31,945 nt of DNA, taken from assembly GCA_050946775.1 (NCBI GenBank), contig JBMNVL010000007.1, positions 1-31,945 on the forward strand. The letters run 5' to 3'. This document shows, in pieces, positions 1 to 8,640 of this stretch (position 1 is the stretch's first letter; each line of letters begins with the position of its first letter). The position numbers were made by a program, and so were the translations under genes. The notes under the pieces are model-generated. The model searched no databases, was not told where the DNA came from, and saw only the letters and a list, made by a program, of their open reading frames with translations. This DNA comes from UMGS1474 sp050946775. Its GTDB lineage: Bacteria > Bacillota > Clostridia > Oscillospirales > Acutalibacteraceae.

Positions 1-1
1 C

Positions 2-1666
2 ATCCTGTGCGGCAACGGGCTGTACATCGCCTTTGAGCGGGCCGATCAGATCGCCGCGCGGATGGATCGCCTGCCCGACGACGCCCGCCGGATCGAGGCG
101 GGGCTGCTCTACGTGCTGCGGCACAACCTGGGCAACGGCCACACCTGTCTGCCGGCGGACAAGTTGGTGCCGACGGCGGCTGGATTGCTGGGCGTCGAGC
201 CACGCGCGGTCAGCGAGCAGCTTGAAAATATGATCGCCGTCTTCACCGTCAAGACCCGTCCGATGAACGGCAAGCTGTTCGTCTTTTTGCCGGCACTGTA
301 CAACGCCGAGACATATATCGCCGGGCGGATGAGCCTCTCGCCCGATTGCCGCACGCTGCCGCCCGATTATCTCGACGGGCGGATCGCCGCCATGGAGCGG
401 GCGGGCGGCATCGCCTACGCCGAGCGGCAAAAGGACGCCATCCGTCAGGCGGTCAACACCGGGATGCTGATCCTCACCGGCGGTCCGGGCACCGGCAAGA
501 CCACCACCCTGCGGGCGATCATATCCCTGCTGGAGGAAATGGGGGAAACGGTGGCGGTGGCGGCGCCGACCGGCCGGGCGGCCAAACGGCTGTCGGAGCT
601 GACCGGCGCCGACGCCAGAACCATCCACCGGCTGCTGGAGGTGCAGTGGACCGACGACGACGCGTCGGTCTTCGCCCGCAACGAGCAAAATCCGCTGGAC
701 GCCGACGCGCTGGTGCTCGACGAGATGTCGATGGTGGACGTGCCCCTGATGGAAGGGGTGCTGCGGGCGCTGAAAACCAACGCCCGGCTGATTATGGTCG
801 GGGACACCGACCAGCTGCCGGCGGTCGGACCGGGCAGCGTGCTGCACGATCTGATCGGCAGCGGCGCGGTGCCGGTGGTACAATTGACCGAGATTTTCCG
901 CCAGGCGATGGAGAGCCGGATCGTTACCAACGCCCACCGGATCGTGCGGGGCGAAATGCCCGATCTGACGGGGCACGACGGCGATTTCTTTTTCATGCCC
1001 CGTCCGGGCGCCGATCAGGTGGCGCAAACGGTGATGGATCTGTGCGTCCGCCGTCTGCCGGCCACCTACGGGTTGACCGCCTTTCAGGGGATCCAGGTGC
1101 TCTGCCCCGGCCGGCAGGGCGAGCTGGGCACCGTGGCGCTCAACCGCCAGCTGCAGGAGCTGCTCAATCCGCCGGCGGCAGACAAGCGCACGGTTGAGCT
1201 GGAAGGCGCCCGCCTGCGGGTGGGCGACAAGGTGATGCACATCCGCAACAATTACGATATTCCCTGGACGCGGGATTCGGGAGAAGACGGCAGCGGGGTG
1301 TTCAACGGCGATATCGGCGTGCTGGAGGAGATCGACCGGCATGGCGAGACGCTGACGGTGCGGTACGACGACCGTCTGGCGCAGTACACCCGGCAGGACG
1401 CCCGGGATCTGCAGCTCGCCTACGCCGTCACGGTGCACAAAAGCCAGGGCAGCGAGTTCGACGCGGTGATCCTGCCGCTGTTTCATCAGCAAAAGCTGCT
1501 GTGCTACCGCAATTTGCTGTATACCGCCGTCACCCGCGCCAAAAAGCTGCTGATCATCGTTGGCAGCGCTCAGACGGTGGAAGAGATGGTGCAAAACGAC
1601 CGCAAGACCTTGCGGTATACCGGGCTGGGCACCTTTATCGCCGCCCTGCGGGAGGCGCGGGGATGA
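2..1666 (+). CDS. recD2: RecD2-type ATP-dependent 5'-3' DNA helicase (5' end outside window)
   Basis: The frame is open from the first bases of the window, so the start codon lies upstream; 554 codons are visible of a family that is usually about 720-760 aa. A P-loop GGPGTGKTT (bases ~478-504) is followed by AAPTGRAAKRL, a DEMSMVD Walker B box, the GDTDQLPAVGPG motif, a LTEIFRQ motif and the C-terminal AVTVHKSQGSEFD and LLYTAVTRAKK boxes. These are the superfamily 1B helicase motifs in their normal order. RecD2 acts alone in DNA repair and replication-fork maintenance in Bacillota, outside a RecBCD complex. The stop codon overlaps the comF start in an ATGA junction, so the two genes are translationally coupled. 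All visible motifs are intact; only the N-terminal part is missing. Confidence 0.95.
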   Translation: MLCGNGLYIAFERADQIAARMDRLPDDARRIEAGLLYVLRHNLGNGHTCLPADKLVPTAAGLLGVEPRAVSEQLENMIAVFTVKTRPMNGKLFVFLPALYNAETYIAGRMSLSPDCRTLPPDYLDGRIAAMERAGGIAYAERQKDAIRQAVNTGMLILTGGPGTGKTTTLRAIISLLEEMGETVAVAAPTGRAAKRLSELTGADARTIHRLLEVQWTDDDASVFARNEQNPLDADALVLDEMSMVDVPLMEGVLRALKTNARLIMVGDTDQLPAVGPGSVLHDLIGSGAVPVVQLTEIFRQAMESRIVTNAHRIVRGEMPDLTGHDGDFFFMPRPGADQVAQTVMDLCVRRLPATYGLTAFQGIQVLCPGRQGELGTVALNRQLQELLNPPAADKRTVELEGARLRVGDKVMHIRNNYDIPWTRDSGEDGSGVFNGDIGVLEEIDRHGETLTVRYDDRLAQYTRQDARDLQLAYAVTVHKSQGSEFDAVILPLFHQQKLLCYRNLLYTAVTRAKKLLIIVGSAQTVEEMVQNDRKTLRYTGLGTFIAALREARG

Positions 1667-2367
1667 CCCGCCCGTGGGCCGAGCGGCTGCTGGCGGTCTT
1701 TTTCCCCAACCGGTGCGCCTACTGCGGTGAGGTGGTGGCCTACCCCGACCGGCTGTGCGCCGCCTGTGAAGCCGATTTGCCGCTGATCTCCCCGCCGGCC
1801 TGTCCCGATTGCGGCCGGGCGCGGACGGACTGCGTTTGCCAGCATCACCGTCATCCCTACGATCTGGTCTTGTCGCCCTTTTACTATCGGGGCGTCGTCC
1901 GCCGGGCGCTGCTGCGGCTCAAGGCGGCCGAACGGCCGGCGACGGTGCGGGAGCTGGCCGCCCGGATGCTGCGCCGCTTTGTCCAAAGCGGCCATCCGTT
2001 GCCCGACGGGGTGACCTACGTTCCCATGACCCGGCGGGACGAGCGGGATCGCGGCTACAACCAAAGCCGTCTGCTGGCCGCCGAGATCGCCGACGGGCTG
2101 CAGCTGCCGCTGATAGACGGGCTGCGCAAGGTCCAGCAGACCCGTCCTCAAAAAGGGCTGACGGCGCTGGAACGCTCCGGCAACGTGCTGGGCGCGTTCG
2201 ACGCCGCGCCGGGGACCGATCTGTCGGGCAAGACCCTGCTGCTGATCGACGATCTGGTCACCACCGGCGCCACCGCCGGGGAATGCGCCAAGGTGCTCAA
2301 GCTCTACGGCGCCGAAAAGGTGATCCTGCTTGCCGCCGCCGTTGACCCGCCGCGCAAGCAGAAATAA
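1663..2367 (+). CDS. comF: ComF family phosphoribosyltransferase-like protein
   Basis: The protein is 234 aa. The ATG at 1663 is chosen because it overlaps the recD2 stop (ATGA); the same frame is open further upstream only inside recD2. The N-terminus has a cysteine-rich zinc-binding region (Cys18, Cys21, Cys32, Cys35, then Cys47, Cys50, Cys57, Cys59). The C-terminal half is a type I PRTase-like fold with RRDERDRGYNQS and the PRPP-loop motif LLLIDDLVTTGAT (about residues 192-204). ComF proteins are needed for natural transformation in Bacillus, at the step of inward DNA transport and processing; the exact chemistry is uncertain. Its pairing with recD2, and the presence of comEC later in this window, fits a DNA-uptake role. 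A strong terminator begins right after the stop. Confidence 0.93.
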   Translation: MTRPWAERLLAVFFPNRCAYCGEVVAYPDRLCAACEADLPLISPPACPDCGRARTDCVCQHHRHPYDLVLSPFYYRGVVRRALLRLKAAERPATVRELAARMLRRFVQSGHPLPDGVTYVPMTRRDERDRGYNQSRLLAAEIADGLQLPLIDGLRKVQQTRPQKGLTALERSGNVLGAFDAAPGTDLSGKTLLLIDDLVTTGATAGECAKVLKLYGAEKVILLAAAVDPPRKQK

Positions 2368-2405
2368 AATGACCGCGCATCCGGTCGGATGCGCGGTCAT
2401 TTTTT
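2366..2405. terminator. Bidirectional Rho-independent terminator between comF and the DUF1294 gene
   Basis: A perfect 14-bp stem (2369-2382 with 2387-2400) has a 4-nt GGTC loop. It is flanked by an A-run on the left and a T-run on the right, so it reads as an intrinsic terminator on both strands. It lies between the convergent stops of comF (2367) and the minus-strand gene (2404). In the sense direction it overlaps the comF stop codon. Confidence 0.92.
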
Positions 2406-2676
2406 ATCGTATCAGCCACCAGATCAGTCCCGCGTGCAGGACGATCAGCAGGGGCAGGCCCACCATAAACCGGGCGTGGCGGGTCTTGTGGCGGATCAGC
2501 AGCATGGTCGCGAACATCGCGCCGGCACCGCCGATGGCGGCGATTAAGAACAACGCCGCTTCCGGGATCCGCCACCGCCGTTTTTTGGCGTGGCGCTTGT
2601 CGACGACGGCGAGAACGATCGCCGTCAGACTGATCACCGCCAGATACCCCAGCGCCCAATATTCCCACAACGGCAT
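2404..2676 (-). CDS. DUF1294 family small membrane protein
   Basis: This 90-aa protein begins MPLWEYWALGYLAVI and contains a DKRHAKKRRWRIPE segment, then a GG-rich membrane segment and MLLIRHKTRHARF, the conserved pattern of DUF1294 membrane proteins. Three hydrophobic segments are visible (about residues 5-22, 40-60 and 70-88). The ATG at 2676 is preferred over an in-frame ATG 17 codons upstream because GGGAGG stands 7 nt before it. The molecular function of the family is unknown. It is transcribed alone from a minus-strand promoter at 2699-2727. Confidence 0.85.
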   Translation of the reverse strand: MPLWEYWALGYLAVISLTAIVLAVVDKRHAKKRRWRIPEAALFLIAAIGGAGAMFATMLLIRHKTRHARFMVGLPLLIVLHAGLIWWLIR

Positions 2677-2698
2677 ATTCCCGCCTCCCTTCACGTAT

Positions 2699-2727
2699 AT
2701 CTTATCGGAACACGAGAAGATTGTCAA
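2699..2727 (-). promoter_or_regulatory. Sigma-A-type promoter for the DUF1294 gene
   Basis: Read on the minus strand there is a perfect TTGACA (-35, plus coordinates 2722-2727), a 17-nt spacer and TAAGAT (-10, 2699-2704). It lies 23 bases upstream of the chosen ATG. The -35 box falls inside the leader of the divergent glycosidase gene. Confidence 0.65.
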
Positions 2728-2744
2728 CGAGGAGGACGAGCTTT

Positions 2745-3884
2745 TTGAAACGATGGCGGTGGTGGATCATCCTGTTGCTGTTTTTGGGCGGATGCGTCCC
2801 GAAAACGGCGAAAACGCCGGCGGTCCCGACGGCGGAGACAGGAGAAATGCGGGGGGTGTGGGTCACCTATACCGAGTTGGACGCGCTGCTGGCGGACAAA
2901 ACGCCCGCCGACGCCCAAAAGGCGATCGACGGGCTGATGCGCGCCTGCGCCGACGCCGGGCTGAACACGGTGTTTTTTCACGCGCGGGCCAACGCCGACG
3001 CGTATTACGCTTCCGGCGTCTTTCCGCCGGCGAGCGGCGCCAGGGCGCTGCTGAAGGCGGGATTCGATCCGCTTTCTTGCGCGGTGGAGGCGGCTCATAA
3101 GCGAGGGCTGCGGCTGCACGCCTGGATCAATCCCTACCGGGTGGGCAAAACCGACCCGGGGATCAAGGATACCTTCTCCTTTGAAGACGGGGTATGGTAC
3201 GCGCCTCATTCCGCGGCGGCGCAAAAGCGGATCGTCGACGGGGTGCGGGAAATCGTGGACAAGTATGCGGTCGACGGGGTGCAGTTCGACGATTACTTTT
3301 ATCCCGTTGGAGCGGTGCCAAACGACCGCCCGGCGGATTTTGAAAAAGCCGCCTACGCCGCTTATTGCAAGGAAAGAGGGGACGGGGCGCTGACGGTCGC
3401 CGACTGGCGGCGGGAAGGGGTAAGCGCGCTGTTGAAGCAGGTGTATTCCGCTTGCCATCGCCGGGCGGGATGCGTGTTCGGGGTCAGTCCCTCCCACGAC
3501 GCCGACAAAAACCGAAAGGAGATGTACGCCGACGTCGCCGCGTGGATGAACACGCCCGGTATGGTGGATTACGTCTGCCCCCAGATCTACTTCGGCTTTG
3601 ACCACGAGACCTGCCCGTTTCACCAAACGGCGGCGCGGTGGCTGGCCATGCCCCGGCGGGACGGGGTGGCGCTTTACGCGGGGCTGGCGCTCTATAAGGC
3701 CGGGCAGGAGGATCCCTACGCCGGGAGCGGCAAGGAGGAGTGGAAGACCCGTTCCGACATCATCGCCCGGTCGATCCGCTGGCTGCGCACCCGCAAGGGG
3801 ATCGGCGGCTTTTGCCTGTTCAGCTTTGGGCATCTGACCCGGGCGGCGGCGGAAACGGCGGCGCTGAAAAAGGTGTTGCGATAG
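2745..3884 (+). CDS. Lipoprotein glycoside hydrolase-like protein, GHL10 (DUF187) family
   Basis: The protein is 379 aa. The TTG at 2745 is chosen because AGGAGG at 2730-2735 stands 9 nt before it and translation then gives a compact lipoprotein signal, KRWRWWIILLLFLGGC, with lipobox Cys17. An upstream TTG at 2721 has no ribosome site and would place charged residues before the signal. The mature part starts with RGVWVTYTELDALL and includes HARANADAYYASGVFP, LHAWINPYRVG, VDGVQFDDYFYP, FGVSPSHDAD and YVCPQIYFGF, the (beta/alpha)8 pattern of the GHL10 family. Characterised relatives are proposed to cleave glycan chains at the cell surface. It precedes a GH31 gene with its own promoter, so both may serve glycan use. 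The exact substrate is not evident. Confidence 0.88.
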   Translation: MKRWRWWIILLLFLGGCVPKTAKTPAVPTAETGEMRGVWVTYTELDALLADKTPADAQKAIDGLMRACADAGLNTVFFHARANADAYYASGVFPPASGARALLKAGFDPLSCAVEAAHKRGLRLHAWINPYRVGKTDPGIKDTFSFEDGVWYAPHSAAAQKRIVDGVREIVDKYAVDGVQFDDYFYPVGAVPNDRPADFEKAAYAAYCKERGDGALTVADWRREGVSALLKQVYSACHRRAGCVFGVSPSHDADKNRKEMYADVAAWMNTPGMVDYVCPQIYFGFDHETCPFHQTAARWLAMPRRDGVALYAGLALYKAGQEDPYAGSGKEEWKTRSDIIARSIRWLRTRKGIGGFCLFSFGHLTRAAAETAALKKVLR

Positions 3885-3904
3885 CGGGAAAAATGTGGTA
3901 GACT
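3876..3904 (+). promoter_or_regulatory. Promoter for the GH31 gene, overlapping the end of the GHL10 gene
   Basis: TTGCGA at 3876-3881, a 17-nt spacer and TAGACT at 3899-3904 with TGG directly before it (extended -10). The -35 box lies in the last codons of the upstream gene. The downstream ATG is at 3935 with AGGAGG at 3921-3926. This would let GH31 be expressed apart from the lipoprotein gene. Confidence 0.55.
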
Positions 3905-3934
3905 GAAAGCAATTGCTGACAGGAGGATGTTTCC

Positions 3935-6304
3935 ATGAAAATAACGGCCTGTACCGCCGTGCCTCACGGCGTGGTGATCTTAACCGATACCGATTTTCGC
4001 CTGCGGCTTGAAGCGTGGCGCGCCGACGTGATCCGGCTGACCGCCGTCAAGGGCGATTTTGTCGAATCGGTCACCGGCATCGTCACCGCCGCGCCGCAGG
4101 ACGTTGCCTTTACGGTGGAGGAGACCGACGCCGTTTTGACCTTCTCGGCCGGCAGGGCGGCGATTCGCATCCGCAAGGCGACCTTCGCGCTGTCTTTTTT
4201 GCGGGACGGGGAAGAGGTCAGCCGGCTGTCGGGCTTTGGAATGCAGCTGATCGGCACCACCGTGACCGTGCCCCGCTACCTTTCCGACCGGGACACCCTC
4301 GACAAGGTCAAGCTGGTCTCCACCGAGGAGCGTCCCGGCTGCAAGTTTTACCTGTCGCTGGATCTGGCCGATGACGAGCGGATCTACGGGCTGGGTCAAT
4401 TCAATATGGGCACCATGGACCGCCGCCAGTCGCCGGTCTATCTCTATCAGACCAACGACCACGCGCCGGTGCCCTTTTTCGTTTCCTCCAGGGGCTACGG
4501 GATGCTGGTGGACACCGGCTCTTACGCCGCCTTCGCCCGGGATTCGCTGGGCACCACCTTCTACGCCGACGCGGTGGACAACGGCGAGGTGTATTTCGTG
4601 GCCGGCCGCAGCGGCGACGAGGCGGTGGCGGGTTACCGGTATCTGACCGGCCAAGCGCCGCTGATGCCCAAGTGGCTGTTCGGCTACGTTCAGAGCAAGG
4701 AACGGTATTCCACCCAGCAGGAGCTGCTCGACGTGGTGGACGAATACCGCCGCCGCAAAGTGCCGCTGGATATGATCGTGCAGGACTGGAGTTACTGGCC
4801 GGAAAACACCTGGAGCGAGGCGGCGTTTGATCCCAGCCGCTATCCCGATCCCACGGCGCTGTGCCGGGATCTGCACGACCGCCACGCCCACGTCATCATC
4901 TCGGTGTGGCCCAACACCCGGGGCGGCGACAATTTCAAGGAGTTGTTTGACAAGGATCAGCTGCTGACCGACGGCGGCGCGTACGGCGGAGGCGGCATTT
5001 ACAACGCCTACGATCCCGCCGCGCGGGACACCTATTGGCGCCAGCTCAACGACGGGATCTTCCGCCACGGCTTCGACGGCTGGTGGTGCGACGCCAGCGA
5101 GCCGTTTGAGATCCATTACGGCCAGTTTTTCCAGCCGGAGGAAACCGCCGTCGACGCCATGCACACCTACAAAAAATGGATCGATTCCCGCCAGGTCAAC
5201 CTTTTCTCTTTGCGTCACAGCCAGGGAATCTACGAGCATCAGCGGCAGATCACCGCCGACAAACGGGTGGTCAATCTGACCCGGTCGGGCTACGCCGGGC
5301 AGCAGCGGTATTCCACCGTGGTCTGGAGCGGCGACATCGGCGGCAGCTTTGAGGTGATGCGCCAGCAGGTCGCCGAAGGGGTCAACTATTCCGCCGCCGG
5401 TCTGCCCTACTGGTCGATCGATATCGGCGGCTTCTGGTCCCGCAAGGGCGGCTCCCGGTTCGATACCAACGTCCCTTACGCCAGCAACACCGATCCCGGC
5501 TACCGGGAGTTGTACACCCGTTGGGTGCAGTTCGGCTGCTTTTTGCCGGTCTTCCGCTCTCACGGCACCTGCTTTGCCCGGGAGATCTGGCGGTTTGGCG
5601 AGGAAGGGGATATCTTCTACGACAGCATCCGCAAGTTCATCGAGCTGCGGTATACCCTGCTGCCCTATATCTACTCCACCGCCTGGCAGGTCACCCGCAA
5701 CGGCGCTTCCTTCCTGCGGCCGCTGGGCTTTGCTTTCGCCGGCGACGAGACGGCGCTGCGCCAAAGCGACAGCTATCTCTTCGGCGAGGCGTTTTTGGTC
5801 AGTCCGGTTACGGAAGGGCAGTATTACGAGGGCGCCGATACCCCGCTGGACGCGCCCAAGCAAAAGGACGTTTATCTCCCGGCGGGAACCGATTGGTACG
5901 ATTTCTTCAGCGAAAAGCGGCTGGCCGGCGGCCAGACCGTTACGGTGGAAACCCCGATCGACGCGATGCCGCTGTTCGTGCGGGCGGGCAGTCTGATCCC
6001 CACTGCACCGGTGATGCAGTACGTTGACGAGATCCCCGACGCGCCTTATACCCTGACGGTCTATCCCGGCGCCGACGGCGCGTTTACCCTGTACGAGGAC
6101 GAGGGGGACGGCTACGCCTACGAGAGCGGCGCTTACGCTGAAACCGATCTGCGCTGGGACGACGCGGCGCGGCGGTTGACCTTTGCCGCCCGTCGGGGCG
6201 ATTTTCCCGGCATGACCGCTGCCCGGACGTGGCGGCTGCGGCTGATCGGCGGGGAAGAAAAGGCCGTGACCTACACCGGCGACGAATTGACGGTGGCGTG
6301 GTAA
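3935..6304 (+). CDS. Glycoside hydrolase family 31 alpha-glycosidase
   Basis: The protein is 789 aa with no signal peptide, so it is predicted to be cytoplasmic. The ATG at 3935 has AGGAGG 8 nt upstream. An N-terminal beta-sandwich (about 1-230) contains DDERIYGLGQ. The catalytic barrel contains VPLDMIVQDWSYW, then GWWCDASEP with predicted nucleophile Asp386, and VVWSGDIGGSFE with predicted acid/base Asp467. The sequence PYWSIDIGGFWS closes the active site, and a C-terminal beta domain carries RAGSLIP. Family 31 includes alpha-glucosidases, alpha-xylosidases and sulfoquinovosidases, all retaining enzymes acting on terminal alpha-linked sugars. The substrate cannot be fixed from the sequence alone. 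It follows a predicted surface glycosidase and ends at a strong terminator. Confidence 0.93.
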   Translation: MKITACTAVPHGVVILTDTDFRLRLEAWRADVIRLTAVKGDFVESVTGIVTAAPQDVAFTVEETDAVLTFSAGRAAIRIRKATFALSFLRDGEEVSRLSGFGMQLIGTTVTVPRYLSDRDTLDKVKLVSTEERPGCKFYLSLDLADDERIYGLGQFNMGTMDRRQSPVYLYQTNDHAPVPFFVSSRGYGMLVDTGSYAAFARDSLGTTFYADAVDNGEVYFVAGRSGDEAVAGYRYLTGQAPLMPKWLFGYVQSKERYSTQQELLDVVDEYRRRKVPLDMIVQDWSYWPENTWSEAAFDPSRYPDPTALCRDLHDRHAHVIISVWPNTRGGDNFKELFDKDQLLTDGGAYGGGGIYNAYDPAARDTYWRQLNDGIFRHGFDGWWCDASEPFEIHYGQFFQPEETAVDAMHTYKKWIDSRQVNLFSLRHSQGIYEHQRQITADKRVVNLTRSGYAGQQRYSTVVWSGDIGGSFEVMRQQVAEGVNYSAAGLPYWSIDIGGFWSRKGGSRFDTNVPYASNTDPGYRELYTRWVQFGCFLPVFRSHGTCFAREIWRFGEEGDIFYDSIRKFIELRYTLLPYIYSTAWQVTRNGASFLRPLGFAFAGDETALRQSDSYLFGEAFLVSPVTEGQYYEGADTPLDAPKQKDVYLPAGTDWYDFFSEKRLAGGQTVTVETPIDAMPLFVRAGSLIPTAPVMQYVDEIPDAPYTLTVYPGADGAFTLYEDEGDGYAYESGAYAETDLRWDDAARRLTFAARRGDFPGMTAARTWRLRLIGGEEKAVTYTGDELTVAW

Positions 6305-6317
6305 AAACCGACCGGCG

Positions 6318-6346
6318 AAAGGCCCTTCTTCGGAAGGGCCTTTTTT
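6318..6346 (+). terminator. Rho-independent terminator after the GH31 gene
   Basis: An 11-bp stem (6318-6328 with 6333-6343) is capped by a C(UUCG)G tetraloop and runs into six T residues. It isolates the glycosidase unit from the ruv operon. Confidence 0.95.
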
Positions 6347-6370
6347 GCGCTTTCTGTGTGCAGGAAATGT

Positions 6371-6399
6371 TTGACGGCGGGGCTGGATTATGCTATAAT
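6371..6399 (+). promoter_or_regulatory. Strong promoter of the ruvCAB-glmM-ecf-truA gene run
   Basis: TTGACG at 6371-6376, a 17-nt spacer and a perfect TATAAT at 6394-6399 preceded by TGC (extended -10). It lies 40 bases upstream of the ruvC start. No other convincing terminator or promoter is seen until after the chaperone gene, so it may drive a very long transcript. Confidence 0.85.
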
Positions 6400-6438
6400 A
6401 AAATGAACTATCTTTATCTGTAAAAAGGGGGCGTGGGC

Positions 6439-6936
6439 GTGGTCATTCTCGGGATCGATCCCGGCTACGCCATCGTGGGCTGGGGAGCGGTGCGATACGA
6501 GCGCGCCCGGTTCACGCCGATGGCCTTCGGAGCGATCACCACCCCGGCGGGGATGGAGTTTTCCCGGCGGCTGGAGCGCATCTATGAGGATACGCGGGTG
6601 ATCCTGGCGACCCATAAGCCCGACGCCATGGCGGTGGAAAAACTGTATTTCACCAACAACAAAACCACCGGCATCGACGTGGCGCAGGCCCGCGGGGTGA
6701 TCCTGCTGGCGGTGCGGCAGGCGGGGGTGCCGCTTTACGAGTACACCCCCATGCAGGTCAAAAGCGCCGTCACCGGCTACGGCAAAGCCGAAAAACCGCA
6801 GGTGATGGAAATGACCCGCCGGCTGCTGCGGCTGGAACGCGTCCCCAAACCCGACGATACCGCCGATGCGCTGGCGGTGGCGATCTGTCACGCCCAGTCG
6901 GGCGGCACGGCGCTCAAGAGAAGTTTGCTGAAATGA
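6439..6936 (+). CDS. ruvC: Crossover junction endodeoxyribonuclease RuvC
   Basis: The protein is 165 aa. GTG at 6439 is preferred to GTG at 6433 because it lies 7-8 nt after the GGGGG ribosome site and yields the usual start MVILGIDPGYAIVGWG. Asp7 in GIDPG, Glu in AVEKLYF and the C-terminal KPDDTADALAVA acidic cluster supply the four catalytic carboxylates of RuvC. RuvC cuts Holliday junctions symmetrically after RuvAB branch migration. ruvA follows after 10 nt. Length and motifs are normal. Confidence 0.95.
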   Translation: MVILGIDPGYAIVGWGAVRYERARFTPMAFGAITTPAGMEFSRRLERIYEDTRVILATHKPDAMAVEKLYFTNNKTTGIDVAQARGVILLAVRQAGVPLYEYTPMQVKSAVTGYGKAEKPQVMEMTRRLLRLERVPKPDDTADALAVAICHAQSGGTALKRSLLK

Positions 6937-6946
6937 GGAAACGGCT

Positions 6947-7555
6947 ATGATCTACAGCGTAAAAGGCACTCTGGCGGCTATCACGCCCAATACCGCGGTG
7001 ATCGAATGCGGCGGGGTGGGCTTTCGGTGCCAGATCACCGCGAACACCGCCCGCCAACTGCCCTCTATCGGGGGGGAGGCGATGCTGTACACCATGATGA
7101 ACGTCCGGGAGGACGCCATCGAGTTGTTCGGCTTTGCCGACCAGGCGGAGCTGAGCTGCTTCAAGCAGTTGACCGCCATCACCGGCGTCGGGCCGAAAGT
7201 GGGTCTGGCGCTGCTGTCGGAGCTGTCGCCCCAGCGGGTGGCGCTGGCGGTGGCGGCGGGAGATTTCAAGGCGCTCACCCGGGCGGCGGGCGTCGGCCCC
7301 AAGCTGGCCCAGCGGATCGTGCTGGAAATGAAGGACAAGGTGGGCGACCTGTCGCCCTCCGGCGCGGATATGAGCGGTCTGCCGGCCGCCGGGGTACCCA
7401 GCGCGGCGGGCAACGCCGCCGAGACGGTCAGCGCCCTGGGGGTGCTGGGTTTCACCCCGTCGGAGGCGTCGGCGGCCGTCGGGCGGCTGGACAGCGCCCT
7501 GCCGGTGGAAACGCTGGTGCGCGAAGCGCTTAAGCAGCTGGCCAAACGGGGCTGA
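6947..7555 (+). CDS. ruvA: Holliday junction branch migration subunit RuvA
   Basis: The 202-aa protein begins MIYSVKGTLAAI with a GAGGAAAC ribosome site just before it. It has the N-terminal OB fold (GGVGFRCQITANT) and helix-hairpin-helix pairs ITGVGPKVGLALL and AAGVGPKLAQRIVLEMKDK. The C-terminal domain (LGVLGFTPSEASAAV...LVREALKQLA) binds RuvB. RuvA holds the four-way junction and loads the RuvB motor. It sits between ruvC and ruvB in the same transcript. Confidence 0.96.
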   Translation: MIYSVKGTLAAITPNTAVIECGGVGFRCQITANTARQLPSIGGEAMLYTMMNVREDAIELFGFADQAELSCFKQLTAITGVGPKVGLALLSELSPQRVALAVAAGDFKALTRAAGVGPKLAQRIVLEMKDKVGDLSPSGADMSGLPAAGVPSAAGNAAETVSALGVLGFTPSEASAAVGRLDSALPVETLVREALKQLAKRG

Positions 7556-7593
7556 TCCCGATCTGGAATCACTAACGTCGAACAAAGGAGCTG

Positions 7594-8625
7594 ATGCTCG
7601 TGGATGGCGAAATGGATTACGAAAACCGCATGGTAACGGCGGACTACCTGCCCGAGGACGACGGGGACAATCCCCTGCGCCCGCGGACGCTGGGCGAATA
7701 TATTGGGCAAACCAAGGTCAAGGACAATCTGTCGGTCTTTATCAATGCCGCCAAGATCCGGGGCGAGGCGCTGGACCACGTTTTGCTCTACGGCCCGCCG
7801 GGACTGGGCAAAACCACCCTGGCCGGGATCATCGCGAACGAGATGGGCGTCAATCTGCGGATCACCTCCGGCCCGGCGCTGGAACGCGCCGGCGATCTGG
7901 CCGCGCTGCTGACCAATCTCGAGCCGGGCGACGTGCTGTTCATCGACGAGATCCATCGCCTGTCCCGCACGGTGGAGGAGATCCTTTACCCGGCGATGGA
8001 GGATTTTTCCATCGACATCATCAACGGCAAGGGACAAGGCGCCGCCTCAATCCATCTGCCGCTGCCCAAATTCACCCTGATCGGTGCCACGACCCGCGCC
8101 GGCCAACTGTCGGCGCCGCTGCGGGACCGGTTTGGCGTGATTTCCCGGCTGGAGCTGTACACCCCCGAGGAGCTGGGGGAGATCGTCATCCGCTCGGCCC
8201 GCATCCTCGGGATCGCCTGTGACCGGGACGGCGCGCTGGAGATTGCTTCCCGCAGCCGGGGCACGCCCCGGATCGCCAACCGCTTTTTGAAGCGGGTGCG
8301 GGATTTTGCCCAGGTGATGAACCACGGGCAGATCAACGCCGAGACCGCCCGGATCGCGCTGGACCGGCTGGAAGTGGACGAGCTGGGACTGGATATGGTC
8401 GACCGGCGGATGATGCTGGCGATGATCGAGCATTACAACGGCGGCCCGGTGGGGTTGGAGACCCTGGCCGCGGTGATCGGCGAAGAGGCCGTCACCATCG
8501 AGGACGTTTATGAGCCGTATCTGATGCAGATCGGCTTTATCAGCCGTACGCCGCGGGGTCGGGTGGTATTGCCCGCCGCGTACGAGCATCTGGGGATCAA
8601 GCCCCGGGGACAAATTACGTTTTAA
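7594..8625 (+). CDS. ruvB: Holliday junction branch migration ATPase RuvB
   Basis: About 343 aa. The Walker A motif GPPGLGKTTLA starts near residue 67; Walker B is VLFIDEIHRL; sensor 1 is LIGATTRAG; and the arginine-finger region follows in APLRDRFGV. The C-terminal winged helix includes FISRTPRGRVVLPAAYEHLG. The start is uncertain: AGGAG at 7586-7590 is only 3 nt before ATG 7594 but 9 nt before an in-frame GTG at 7600, which may be the true start and would shorten the protein by two residues. It works as the hexameric motor that drives branch migration with RuvA. Confidence 0.96.
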   Translation: MLVDGEMDYENRMVTADYLPEDDGDNPLRPRTLGEYIGQTKVKDNLSVFINAAKIRGEALDHVLLYGPPGLGKTTLAGIIANEMGVNLRITSGPALERAGDLAALLTNLEPGDVLFIDEIHRLSRTVEEILYPAMEDFSIDIINGKGQGAASIHLPLPKFTLIGATTRAGQLSAPLRDRFGVISRLELYTPEELGEIVIRSARILGIACDRDGALEIASRSRGTPRIANRFLKRVRDFAQVMNHGQINAETARIALDRLEVDELGLDMVDRRMMLAMIEHYNGGPVGLETLAAVIGEEAVTIEDVYEPYLMQIGFISRTPRGRVVLPAAYEHLGIKPRGQITF

Positions 8626-8640
8626 GGAGAGGTATCACGC

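Noticed and set aside
2721..2744. TTG 2721 as start of the lipoprotein gene
   Set aside because: No ribosome site, while TTG 2745 has AGGAGG at 9 nt and gives a clean lipoprotein signal.
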